This document shows, one piece after another, positions 6,221 to 13,717 of a stretch of 15,072 bases of DNA. The notes under the pieces were generated by a model that did no database searches, was not told the origin of the DNA, and worked only from the letters and a program-made list of their open reading frames with translations. Position 1 is the stretch's first letter. Every line of letters starts with the position of its first letter. The stretch covers positions 1-15,072 of the forward strand of contig DAIOEN010000169.1 in the NCBI GenBank assembly GCA_036746235.1, read 5' to 3'. Both the position numbers and the translations under genes were made by a program. The DNA is from CALARM01 sp036746235 (GTDB lineage Bacteria; Vulcanimicrobiota; SpSt-956; JAKJGF01).

Positions 6221-8299
6221 TTGAAAAATTTTGAGACTAAAGACATAAGAAATGTAGGACTTTATTCCCACGGAGGAGTAGGGAAAACATCTCTTGCTGA
6301 AGCCATGCTTTATAATGCAAAGGTAATAGACAGACTTGGTTCTGTAGACAAAGGAAATACTGTCTGTGATTTTGACCCGGATGAAATCATGAGAAAAATG
6401 AGTATATCCTCTGCCATAGCACCTCTGGAATGGAAAGGTAAAAAAATAAATATTATAGATACGCCGGGATTTATAGATTTTGTAGGTGACGTTATAGGAA
6501 GTCTTAGAGTCGTTGATGCAGGTATAGTACTTCTCTCTGCCGTAGCAGGAGTGGAAGTAGGCACTGAAATTATGTGGCAACTTATGGAAGAACATAAAAT
6601 ACCAAGAGTAATTTTAGTGAATGGTATGGATAAAGAAAATGCAAATTTTGATCAGTCTCTTGATAAATTCAAAGAATTACTGTCAGAAGATATAATACCT
6701 CTACAGCTTCCCATAGGTAGTTCCGAATCATTTAAAGGCGTAGTAGATCTCATAAAAATGAAAGCCTTTATATGTTCAGACGGACAGTGTAAAGAAGAGA
6801 GTATCCCTGCAGACATGAAAGACAGAGTAGATGAAATAAGAGTCGCTCTCGTAGAAAAGATAGCAGAAAATGATGAAGAACTGATGGATAAATATTTCTC
6901 CGAAGGAGAATTATCTCAGGAGGAATTACAGAGAGGTTTGCGTAAAGCTTTTGTTGACTGCGGAATAACTCCTGTTCTATGTGCTTCTGCCCTGAAAAAC
7001 ATGGGAGTTTCTCTAATTATGGATTTAATTGTTGACACATTCCCAACGCCACTGGAAGGAAGACCTATAAAAGGACATAAACCTTCAGGAGATGAAGTAG
7101 AGATAAAATGTTCTCCCGAAGCTCCTCTTTCTGCTTTAGTTTATAAAACGATGGCAGATCCTTTTGTAGGTAAACTGAGTTATTTTCGGGTATTTTCGGG
7201 CGTATTCAGTCCTGACTGTACTGTTTATAATTCCACCAAAGAAAAAGAAGAAAGAATAACAAAGCTCTATTATGCAACAGGTAAAAATCAGGAAGTGGCA
7301 GGTCGTATAACCCCGGGTGACATAGCAGTAACGGCAAAATTACAGGAAACAGTAACAGGTGATACGATATGTACAAAAGATAATATTATTATCCTTGAAC
7401 CTATCGTATTCCCGAAACCTGTTATGATAATGGCTCTCAGGGCAAAAACCAAGGCAGATGAAGATAAACTGACCACTTCTTTAGCAAGGCTTGTAGAAGA
7501 AGATCCGACCCTTACTTCTGAAAGAAATCAGGAAACAAGACAGTTACTCCTGTCCGGTATGGGAGAAAGCCATCTGAATATGGTATTATCCCGTCTTGAA
7601 AGAAAATTCGCTGTAAATGCAGAACTGCAAAAGCCTTTGATCTCCTACAGAGAAACAATAAAATCCAGGGCTACCGCAGAAGGAAAACACAAGAAACAAT
7701 CAGGAGGACGCGGTCAGTTCGGCCATGTATGGCTTGAGCTCAATCCTCTTCCTAAAGATCAACATTTTGAATTTGTAAATAAGATAGTCGGCGGCGTTGT
7801 ACCGAAAAACTATATACCTGCAGTAGAAAAAGGTGTAATAAACACTATGGCGGAAGGTTTCCTTGCAGGTTATCCTATTACGAATATACAGGTAACAATT
7901 TACGATGGTTCGTACCATACGGTAGACTCTTCTGATATAGCTTTCCAGCTTGCAGGAAGACTTGCTCTGAGAAAAGGCATGGAACAGGCAAATCCTATTT
8001 TACTGGAACCAATCATGTATTTAGAGGTAACAGTTCCGAGCGATTATATGGGAGATGTTATGGGAGACCTTAACAGTAAAAGAGGAAGAATACTGGGCAT
8101 GGAACCGGCAGGTAAAAAGAATCAGGTTATAAAAGCCAATGTTCCTCATGGCGAAATGCTTAATTATTGCATAGATCTCCGTTCCATAACACAGGGCAGG
8201 GGAAGATTTAAAATGGAATTTGCCCATTATGAAGAAGTACCTGCAATGCTTGCTGAAAAAGTAATAGAAGAAGCAAAGAAAGCAAAGGAAGAAAGTTAA
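6221..8299 (+). CDS. fusA2: Elongation factor G-like GTPase, EF-G2 type
   Basis: A 692-residue protein with the full five-domain EF-G layout. The G domain has the P-loop SHGGVGKTS (16-24), DTPGF (80-84) and NGMDK (134-138). Domain II spans about 290-375 and domain III about 390-465. Domain IV carries EGKHKKQSGGRGQFGHVW, and domain V covers the last 110 or so residues (LEPIMYLEVTVPSDYMGDVM onward). Canonical EF-G has DTPGH and NKMDR. Here the switch II His, needed for fast ribosome-stimulated GTP hydrolysis, is Phe84, and the G4 motif is NGMDK. Loss of that His is, as I recall, typical of the EF-G2 paralogue group (Thermus EF-G-2, mycobacterial FusA2), so this is probably not the housekeeping translocase. 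The start is TTG behind AGGAGG. It sits downstream of the small zinc protein and near selB/selC. Its cellular role is unproven. Confidence 0.88.
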   Translation: MKNFETKDIRNVGLYSHGGVGKTSLAEAMLYNAKVIDRLGSVDKGNTVCDFDPDEIMRKMSISSAIAPLEWKGKKINIIDTPGFIDFVGDVIGSLRVVDAGIVLLSAVAGVEVGTEIMWQLMEEHKIPRVILVNGMDKENANFDQSLDKFKELLSEDIIPLQLPIGSSESFKGVVDLIKMKAFICSDGQCKEESIPADMKDRVDEIRVALVEKIAENDEELMDKYFSEGELSQEELQRGLRKAFVDCGITPVLCASALKNMGVSLIMDLIVDTFPTPLEGRPIKGHKPSGDEVEIKCSPEAPLSALVYKTMADPFVGKLSYFRVFSGVFSPDCTVYNSTKEKEERITKLYYATGKNQEVAGRITPGDIAVTAKLQETVTGDTICTKDNIIILEPIVFPKPVMIMALRAKTKADEDKLTTSLARLVEEDPTLTSERNQETRQLLLSGMGESHLNMVLSRLERKFAVNAELQKPLISYRETIKSRATAEGKHKKQSGGRGQFGHVWLELNPLPKDQHFEFVNKIVGGVVPKNYIPAVEKGVINTMAEGFLAGYPITNIQVTIYDGSYHTVDSSDIAFQLAGRLALRKGMEQANPILLEPIMYLEVTVPSDYMGDVMGDLNSKRGRILGMEPAGKKNQVIKANVPHGEMLNYCIDLRSITQGRGRFKMEFAHYEEVPAMLAEKVIEEAKKAKEES

Positions 8300-8303
8300 A
8301 ATG

Positions 8304-8331
8304 GTGAAGTGTGAAGCGTGAAGCGTGAAGC
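8304..8331. repeat. Heptamer array, GTGAAGC x4 (left half)
   Basis: GTGAAGT (8304-8310) is followed by three exact GTGAAGC units (8311-8331). It starts five bases after the EF-G2 stop. It opposes the CGTCTCA array across a 26-nt AT-rich spacer. CGTGA in the left half can pair with TCACG in the right half in register every 7 bp, with two mismatched positions per unit. Confidence 0.95.
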
Positions 8332-8357
8332 GAAAGAAATATAAATTTATTTCAATT

Positions 8358-8398
8358 CGTCTCACGTCTCACGTCTCACGTCTCACGTCTCACGTCTT
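8358..8398. repeat. Heptamer array, CGTCTCA x5 (right half), abutting a start codon
   Basis: Five exact CGTCTCA units (8358-8392) and a partial CGTCTT (8393-8398). The ATG of the DUF4132 gene begins at the next base. The array therefore occupies the whole region where a Shine-Dalgarno would lie, and none is present. Confidence 0.95.
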
Positions 8399-10021
8399 AT
8401 GAATTCAATTCAGACATTAATACAAAAACTATCGGAACCTCTCAGGGATAAAATTAAACATTTATCCTCTCCTGTTACAGCTTTATTAGACCTATATACC
8501 GGATGTGACGAAGAGGATTTTTCTGTCATTAAAGATATACTTATATTAACAGGCAGAGAAGAAGAACTGAGAATAAATATTACGGATAAAATAACTCCCT
8601 GCCTGAACAGTACAAAACAGGTAATAAGGCTTGGCACCATTGATGTAATATATGGGCTTAATAAAAACTTTATTTCGTCATTGAAAAAGCCGGGAAATCT
8701 GGCATTAAGCATTATAGACTGCCTTTCTGTCTCTATGAGAGAATCTCCCGACATAGATCTCGGTAAAGGCTATAAACTGCTTACCCTTATTGGAAATATC
8801 TGGCCAGATGAAGTATTTCCGTTATTATGTAAAGCTTTAAAAGATAATTCCCATCCCTGCCGGACCGGATTTATGCGCATCTTCGGAGACATTAATTTTG
8901 AAAATCCTTTCTGGCTGGAAAGGCTTTCTCCGTATATAATAGACTTTCTTTCCTCCGGCGAAGAGGAACTTATTATATCGGTTGCAGAGGTTATAAAGAA
9001 ACAGTTTCCCAGTTTTCCATGCCTTATGGGAAGGTTTATTTTGCCTGTCCTTAACCTGCTCTCCACAGAAAACGATAGAATCCAGGAAGCAGCAGGTGAA
9101 GTTATACTTGAAATATCACTTACTCACAGCGAATTCCTTACAGATTTTGTAACTGCATTAATCGATTATATAAAACTGGAAGGGAAATCGAAAAAAGCTG
9201 TACTCCTGACAGGTAATGCCATAGGTAATCTGAGCAGTAACAGAGGGGAAATAGATGATATTATAAAAAAAGTGATAAAAAAAGATGGAATCATAGAAGA
9301 GATTACAGACAGAAAATTTGACATAGCCAGAAAAATAATGGAACAGGCAATGATAACACAGGAAAAATTTACTATAAAAGAATTCATATGGCTCTTCGGA
9401 GAAGATATATTCAAAAAAATTCCTGCCAGACTGGTGTTAAATCTCTATGGAGAAAAAGGCAGCTTTCTCGGCATATATCATGAAAAGAACTGGCTTACAG
9501 TAGAAGGGAAACTCAGGTTTGCCCATACAAAACAGCTCTTTACAGTGGCCCATCCTCTGGATATATTTTTCGCCAATCAGATCATCATGTGGCAGAAAAT
9601 CATAATGGATCATAATATTAAACAGCCTTTTCAGCAGATATTCAGAAGTCTCTACTCACTCCATATGGATGAAATAACAGAAATAGAATCATGGCGTTAT
9701 TCGAAACAGAAACTGGTGCCTCAAAAGGCTAAAGAGAGTTTTCTCAAAGAAGGTTTTAAACTGGAAGATAATTATGCCCTGTACAACTGGAAGGACAACC
9801 ATGTGCAGTTCAGGTTCATATGGGACAGAGAATACAGTGCAGACAAAGGGCTGTCCATAACAGGTCCCATACAGTTTTATAAAATACTGGATCTGAAGTC
9901 AAACATTATAGATAATAAGAAAATTCCCCTCTGGCAGGTAGAGCCAAAAATATTCAGTGAAACAGTAAGAAAACTGGAATTTGTCATATCCAGGAGTATT
10001 TTCAGGAAATCCCTTTATTAA
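8399..10021 (+). CDS. HEAT-like repeat protein with C-terminal DUF4132 domain
   Basis: A 540-residue protein with no signal peptide. Residues about 1-320 are Leu/Ile-rich paired helices with the spacing of HEAT/ARM repeats (for example segments near 95-150, 175-205 and 215-260). The C-terminal part (about 335-535) matches the DUF4132 pattern: ARLVLNLYG near 343, then a beta-rich stretch, then AHPLDIF (384-390), W398, and IKQPFQQIFRSLYSL (407-421). DUF4132 occurs at the end of large bacterial proteins, sometimes with WGR or HEAT regions; its biochemical role is unknown to me. The ATG at 8399 is the only practical start because the frame closes at 8342 and no ATG, GTG or TTG lies between. There is no Shine-Dalgarno; the heptamer array runs directly into the ATG. 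The gene converges with the transglutaminase-like gene. Confidence 0.75.
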   Translation: MNSIQTLIQKLSEPLRDKIKHLSSPVTALLDLYTGCDEEDFSVIKDILILTGREEELRINITDKITPCLNSTKQVIRLGTIDVIYGLNKNFISSLKKPGNLALSIIDCLSVSMRESPDIDLGKGYKLLTLIGNIWPDEVFPLLCKALKDNSHPCRTGFMRIFGDINFENPFWLERLSPYIIDFLSSGEEELIISVAEVIKKQFPSFPCLMGRFILPVLNLLSTENDRIQEAAGEVILEISLTHSEFLTDFVTALIDYIKLEGKSKKAVLLTGNAIGNLSSNRGEIDDIIKKVIKKDGIIEEITDRKFDIARKIMEQAMITQEKFTIKEFIWLFGEDIFKKIPARLVLNLYGEKGSFLGIYHEKNWLTVEGKLRFAHTKQLFTVAHPLDIFFANQIIMWQKIIMDHNIKQPFQQIFRSLYSLHMDEITEIESWRYSKQKLVPQKAKESFLKEGFKLEDNYALYNWKDNHVQFRFIWDREYSADKGLSITGPIQFYKILDLKSNIIDNKKIPLWQVEPKIFSETVRKLEFVISRSIFRKSLY

Positions 10022-10024
10022 AAC

Positions 10025-10087
10025 CGTCACACGTAACGCGTAATGCATGACAGGTAGTTCCATCACTCACTACTTAACACTCACCCT
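10025..10087. repeat. Degenerate bipartite heptamer array in a convergent gap
   Basis: The left half is CGTCACA, CGTAACG, CGTAATG, CATGACA (10025-10052). The right half is CATCACT, CACTACT, TAACACT, CACCCTT (10061-10088, the last base falling in the next stop codon). The 7-bp register is kept although the units have diverged. Left units carry GTAA or TGA and right units carry CACT/TCAC, again in opposite orientation. The left half ends TGACAGGTA, the same as the array at 13661-13692. It could end transcripts from both sides, but no U-tract is present. Confidence 0.65.
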
Positions 10088-11122
10088 TTAAATATCCGGC
10101 CCGTCTCCTTTTACCGGTATAGGAGTAATCCCGTCTGCTCTTTCGGCGGTAATATCTACCAGTACATAATCTTTATCTTTCTTTAATTTCTTCAAAGCTC
10201 TGAAAGCCTCTTTACCTTCAGCCAGAGCCTCATCAAAGGTCGAATCTGCCATCATAGTTGTTTCTATATAATAAACATCTTCGCTTTCAGATGTTTTTCT
10301 TACACCTAAAAATACATGATCGCCCGTAATAACAATTATTGGCTCCATCCCAAGATTTTCAAAGATTGAAGCCAGTAGAACGGTACCGTCAACACAGTTG
10401 GCACATTTTTCTTTAATGGTTTCTCTCGGCAGTCTGACTCTCTGGGCAGTGCCTGCAGTTGCAAAGGATACGGAACTGGACACATAAGAAATACCCAGTC
10501 CCTGCAATGTGTTCCATATAGCAGTCATTTCTTCGATAAATTCTTCATCTGTTTCTCTCCCGTACCCGCAGAGAGTTCTGTCAGACATTTTTTCTTTGGC
10601 TTTTTTCAGGATCTTCCCTATTACGGGATCTCTCGGAGTAACCCATGAGGCTATAAGAAAACATGTATCGAAATCGGTATCCACTCCCCAGATCATGTCA
10701 TCTGTAGCGAGAATTGTAATTTCCTTGCTGTCCTGGAATAATGTTTCATTATTTTTTAATACTTTAATATCTACAGATGATCTTCTCTGTTCCGTAAGTT
10801 CCAAAACCTTATCATTGAAAACAGGGAACATAGAAACAACTTTACTTTCACCGGGTTTCAATGTCACAGTTTCCGATTCGGGACTGCTGAAATCAACAAC
10901 CTGTACGACCACATTGACGGTCTGTTCAGCATTGCTTTTATTTTGAAGTTCACAATCAAAAATCCCCTTGTTTTCAAATATTTTCGTTCCGAGAATACAA
11001 TATACAGGTGCTATCTCATCAGGGAAATCAGTCTTCACAACATTAACTGGCTTAACGGACGAACATCTGCAGAAAAGAAAAATTATCATCACACAGACAA
11101 CATAATATAATCTCTTATTCAT
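10088..11122 (-). CDS. Exported transglutaminase-like protein
   Basis: A 344-residue protein. The N-terminus (MNKRLYYVVCVMIIFLFCRCSS) is a signal peptide or lipoprotein leader with an atypical cysteine box. A beta-rich middle (about 40-140) resembles an Ig-like domain. The C-terminal part fits a transglutaminase-like cysteine-hydrolase fold: QRVRLP (227-232), CANCVDGTVLLASIFENLG with the probable nucleophile C243, GDHVFLGV with H269, and YYIETT with E287 as a candidate third residue. Many bacterial members of this group process or scaffold envelope proteins, but the substrate here is unknown. The start is the ATG at 11122 rather than 11137, because GGAGG (11131-11135) lies eight bases upstream of the former and overlaps the latter. 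It follows the FlhA-domain gene on the same strand, separated by a heptamer array. Confidence 0.75.
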   Translation of the reverse strand: MNKRLYYVVCVMIIFLFCRCSSVKPVNVVKTDFPDEIAPVYCILGTKIFENKGIFDCELQNKSNAEQTVNVVVQVVDFSSPESETVTLKPGESKVVSMFPVFNDKVLELTEQRRSSVDIKVLKNNETLFQDSKEITILATDDMIWGVDTDFDTCFLIASWVTPRDPVIGKILKKAKEKMSDRTLCGYGRETDEEFIEEMTAIWNTLQGLGISYVSSSVSFATAGTAQRVRLPRETIKEKCANCVDGTVLLASIFENLGMEPIIVITGDHVFLGVRKTSESEDVYYIETTMMADSTFDEALAEGKEAFRALKKLKKDKDYVLVDITAERADGITPIPVKGDGPDI

Positions 11123-11130
11123 CTCACCAA

Positions 11131-11135
11131 CCTCC
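11131..11135 (-). promoter_or_regulatory. Shine-Dalgarno GGAGG of the transglutaminase-like gene
   Basis: On the minus strand GGAGG is followed by eight bases and then ATG 11122. It decides the start, because the upstream in-frame ATG at 11137 overlaps the GGAGG itself. Confidence 0.8.
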
Positions 11136-11136
11136 A

Positions 11137-11226
11137 TTTTTTCAGTGACCAGTTTTTTCAGTGACCAGTGACCAGTGAATAATTACTGATAATCGGTAAC
11201 TGGTCACTGATAACTGCTCACTGTCA
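11137..11226. repeat. Bipartite CAGTGAC / ACTGNNN heptamer array
   Basis: The left part has a 16-bp direct repeat, T6 plus CAGTGACCAG, at 11137-11152 and 11153-11168, then CAGTGAC (11159-11165), CAGTGAC (11166-11172) and CAGTGAA (11173-11179). The right part is ACTGATA, ATCGGTA, ACTGGTC, ACTGATA, ACTGCTC, ACTGTCA (11185-11226). CAGTGACCAGT (11159-11169) is perfectly complementary to ACTGGTCACTG (11199-11209), so a hairpin can form. The last unit contains the TGA stop of the FlhA-domain gene. Confidence 0.9.
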
Positions 11227-12876
11227 AAGTCCAATAGAATCAATCTCATTTAAAAGTCCCTTGAGTATAGAAGAATGACATTCTTTCAATAAATTGTCAT
11301 CAAGTGCTATCATTCCTACAGGTTTAAGGCTTACTCCCGGTGCTATTTCATTATAAGATAACACTATTAGAGAAGGGAATCTTTCTTCGATAAATCTTCT
11401 GAAATAAAGCCTTATTGCAGGTGAACAGACTATTACTGATTTTAAGCCTTTATTTTTTAACAGTTCATCCTGTTCCTTTAATAAAGTAAATAGTTTCTCT
11501 TTAATTTGATCCTTTACAACTATCTTATTCTCTTTATCATTTCTTCTGATACTGGCCAGTAAAAAATTTTCTACTGCAGGATCAACAAGTGAAGCATAAA
11601 GATATCCTTCAAAGGTTTTATATTCATTACATAATGATATTTTAACTGCCTGACGGACATATTCTGACAGGACATCAGTGTTACGGCTGACGGCAGCATA
11701 TTCTATAACAGTTTCGCAGATTGTGAGTAAATCTCTTATAGATACATGTTCATATAACAGGTTTTTTAGAATCTTATTGAATTCTACAATAGAAATAACT
11801 TTATCCAGTTCCCTTCTTACAACCGGATATTCTTTTAATAAGCGATCGAGAAGGTCTTCTGTTTCCTGAATACCTAAAAATTTAAATGAATATTTCCTTA
11901 AAATCTCCGTAAGTAATGCAGCAATAACACTTACAGGGTCAAAGATCATACATCCTCCTCTTTCTGCTTCCGAACGCTGATCCGAAGTAATCCATGCACC
12001 GGGCATATTATAGGTAGGGTCAAGAACCTTTTTCCCTCTGAGTTTATGAATATGTGTTTCCGGCCCTATGGCAAGAAACCGTTTAAAATAAATTTCACAG
12101 TTAGCGACAGGCAAATCCTTTATACTCAGAAGTAATTCATTATTTTTTAGTCCAAAATTATCTTTTACCCTTACAGCAGGAACTATTACGCCTGTATCCA
12201 TTACTATATGCTTTCTTATGGAAGCAATCCTGTCCAGAAACTGCTTTTTCGTTTTGTGCCCCATAAGAGAAACCAATTCTTTTCCAAGTTCAAGGGTAAC
12301 AGGAGGAATATACATTTCTTTAGAGGTATCTTCAGGTTTTATATCTTCCTGTAAAAAAGAAGATAAACCATTTCTAAAAAATCTTCTGGAAGAGAGAGGT
12401 TTCAGGAGAAGATTTAAGACAGAAGTAAAAGTATATCCCAGAAAATAAATTACGGAAAGTAATATTCTGCCATCAGGGAGAATAAAGAACATAATTTTCT
12501 GAAAGTCCAGTGTAAAAGAAACTGAAAAAGAATCTTTGCCGGAAAAGGGAACAAGAAATGCAAATTGTCTGAAATAAGGAGAGATAAAAGTCATGGAAAA
12601 ATCTCTTTTCCTTTCCATTATGATAATTTGCCAGCCTGATTCCAGTAAAATAAATATATCTCCCTCTTTATTTATCTGCATGCAATTCTGGCCAAAAGTA
12701 CGGGTTATTCCCTGACCTGTATTTATTTCGGTAACTTTCTTATTAGAGGAACTATGTTCATCGTATGACCCGGATAAAGATGTAATAATCCCGTCAATTT
12801 CTTTAAAGAACAGATCTTTTTGTTTAGTAAAAATTAATTCTTCTGCCTGTAAATTTATATGTTTTTTATTGTTCAT
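11224..12876 (-). CDS. FlhA cytoplasmic-domain protein lacking the FlhA membrane channel
   Basis: Residues about 190-530 (from the ATG at 12876) match the cytoplasmic domain of FlhA/SctV, the export-gate protein of flagellar and type III secretion. Landmarks in order: LELGKELVSL, LDRIASIRKHIVMDTGVIVP, VRVKDN, AIGPE, MPGAWITSDQRSEAERGG, DPVSVIAALLTEIL, LGIQETEDLLDRLLKEYP, NLLYEHVSIRDLLTICETV, LSEYVRQAV, VIVCSPAIRLYFRRF and VLSYNEIAPGVSLKPVG. Authentic FlhA has eight membrane helices and the FHIPEP motif before this; both are absent. The first 180 or so residues are instead a beta-rich region of unknown family and one hydrophobic stretch (about 126-160). No flagellar gene lies nearby. It follows the deacetylase gene almost without a gap. 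A TTG at 12903 in the same frame overlaps the deacetylase stop and is an alternative start; neither has a Shine-Dalgarno. Domain identity is secure; function is unknown. Confidence 0.85.
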   Translation of the reverse strand: MNNKKHINLQAEELIFTKQKDLFFKEIDGIITSLSGSYDEHSSSNKKVTEINTGQGITRTFGQNCMQINKEGDIFILLESGWQIIIMERKRDFSMTFISPYFRQFAFLVPFSGKDSFSVSFTLDFQKIMFFILPDGRILLSVIYFLGYTFTSVLNLLLKPLSSRRFFRNGLSSFLQEDIKPEDTSKEMYIPPVTLELGKELVSLMGHKTKKQFLDRIASIRKHIVMDTGVIVPAVRVKDNFGLKNNELLLSIKDLPVANCEIYFKRFLAIGPETHIHKLRGKKVLDPTYNMPGAWITSDQRSEAERGGCMIFDPVSVIAALLTEILRKYSFKFLGIQETEDLLDRLLKEYPVVRRELDKVISIVEFNKILKNLLYEHVSIRDLLTICETVIEYAAVSRNTDVLSEYVRQAVKISLCNEYKTFEGYLYASLVDPAVENFLLASIRRNDKENKIVVKDQIKEKLFTLLKEQDELLKNKGLKSVIVCSPAIRLYFRRFIEERFPSLIVLSYNEIAPGVSLKPVGMIALDDNLLKECHSSILKGLLNEIDSIGL

Positions 12877-12895
12877 AATATGAATTATTATAATA

Positions 12896-13636
12896 TCATC
12901 CAATAAGATGTTCGTAATTTATGAGTTTAATATCAAGATAATCGACCAGTTTTAATATTTCGGTATCTGTAAGCACTGAGAGCTCTTTTTCTCTATTACA
13001 TGTATATGATGATATTTCCTCAAGGGACTTACTTTTATATCCTGGATGACACATTATCTCACTGACACCGTCTTTTAAATTTTTCAGGATATATTCCATT
13101 GTAGACAGACTGGCATCTTCACCGTAAAAATTTTCATAAAAGTAATCAGGTGTTTTAATATTCTGTTCTGAAGTTTCGTCTTTATGAAGTCCTGCCCGTG
13201 ATCTCATAGGAAGATTTTTTTCACAGGCAAAATCGAAAAATATTTTTTTCAATTCAGGTTTTGTATGAACATGATGGTGAGAATCAAAATGAGACGGTTT
13301 TATACCCGAGGCAAGAAATCTATTATATTGAGCATCTATCTCTCTTACAACCTGGGATATGTGTTCCGGTTCTATCTCAAATCTCCTGTTGAATCTTCCT
13401 TCTTTATTTACAAGACCAGGCACATCATTGCAGACCGGTTCTCCGAAGGTAAGATTGAAGTGTATCCCTGCAGATACGGAAGAATTTAAAAGTAAATTCA
13501 GGGTTTTATCAAAGCCCGGTATATTGACCATAACAGTAGTACTGGTAACAATACCATTACGGGAAGCTTCTATTATGCCCCGGGAAACATCTTCTGTCAG
13601 ATTATAATCATCAGCATTAACTATGAGATATTTCAT
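12896..13636 (-). CDS. ChbG/YdjC-type carbohydrate deacetylase
   Basis: A 246-residue protein of normal family length. The family (polysaccharide-deacetylase fold) removes acetyl groups from N-acetylated sugars such as chitooligosaccharides or hopanoid glucosamine, using a metal ion. Motifs seen: VNADDYN (6-12), with the metal-binding and catalytic Asp pair; IHFNLT (58-63); HFDSHHHVH (116-124), which supplies metal-binding His; and CHPGY (196-200). The key residues all look intact. The start is the ATG at 13636, with GGAGG at 13643-13647 just upstream; a longer frame to 13675 runs into the heptamer array and is not needed. The FlhA-domain gene begins at or just past its stop, suggesting co-transcription. 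The substrate cannot be chosen from sequence alone. Confidence 0.9.
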   Translation of the reverse strand: MKYLIVNADDYNLTEDVSRGIIEASRNGIVTSTTVMVNIPGFDKTLNLLLNSSVSAGIHFNLTFGEPVCNDVPGLVNKEGRFNRRFEIEPEHISQVVREIDAQYNRFLASGIKPSHFDSHHHVHTKPELKKIFFDFACEKNLPMRSRAGLHKDETSEQNIKTPDYFYENFYGEDASLSTMEYILKNLKDGVSEIMCHPGYKSKSLEEISSYTCNREKELSVLTDTEILKLVDYLDIKLINYEHLIG

Positions 13637-13642
13637 TGAGTT

Positions 13643-13647
13643 CCTCC
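13643..13647 (-). promoter_or_regulatory. Shine-Dalgarno GGAGG of the deacetylase gene
   Basis: GGAGG lies six bases upstream of the ATG at 13636 on the minus strand and sets the start at M-K-Y-L-I-V-N-A-D-D. Confidence 0.8.
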
Positions 13648-13660
13648 ATTTATTGAAGAT

Positions 13661-13688
13661 CGTAACGCGTGACACGTGACACGTGACA
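13661..13688. repeat. Heptamer array, CGTAACG then CGTGACA x3
   Basis: Part of the 326-bp gap without a gene (13637-13962). CGTAACG (13661-13667) precedes three exact CGTGACA units (13668-13688). It lies 24 bases upstream of the deacetylase start. The CGCGTCA array at 13899-13934 is in the opposite orientation at the other end of the gap. Confidence 0.95.
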
Positions 13689-13717
13689 GGTATAAAATAA
13701 TCCTACCAAAATATAAA

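Noticed and set aside
6194..6595. Antisense open frame of 133 codons over the EF-G2 start
   Set aside because: It lies opposite a well-supported EF-G domain, has no recognisable motif, and is Tyr/Phe-rich as expected for the complement of AT-rich coding sequence.
10509..10946. Plus-strand open frame of 145 codons across the transglutaminase-like gene
   Set aside because: The minus-strand frame has a signal peptide, Cys/His motifs and a Shine-Dalgarno; the plus-strand frame has none of these.
11224..12903. Annotation as true flagellar flhA
   Set aside because: The membrane channel half and FHIPEP motif are absent and no flagellar genes lie nearby.
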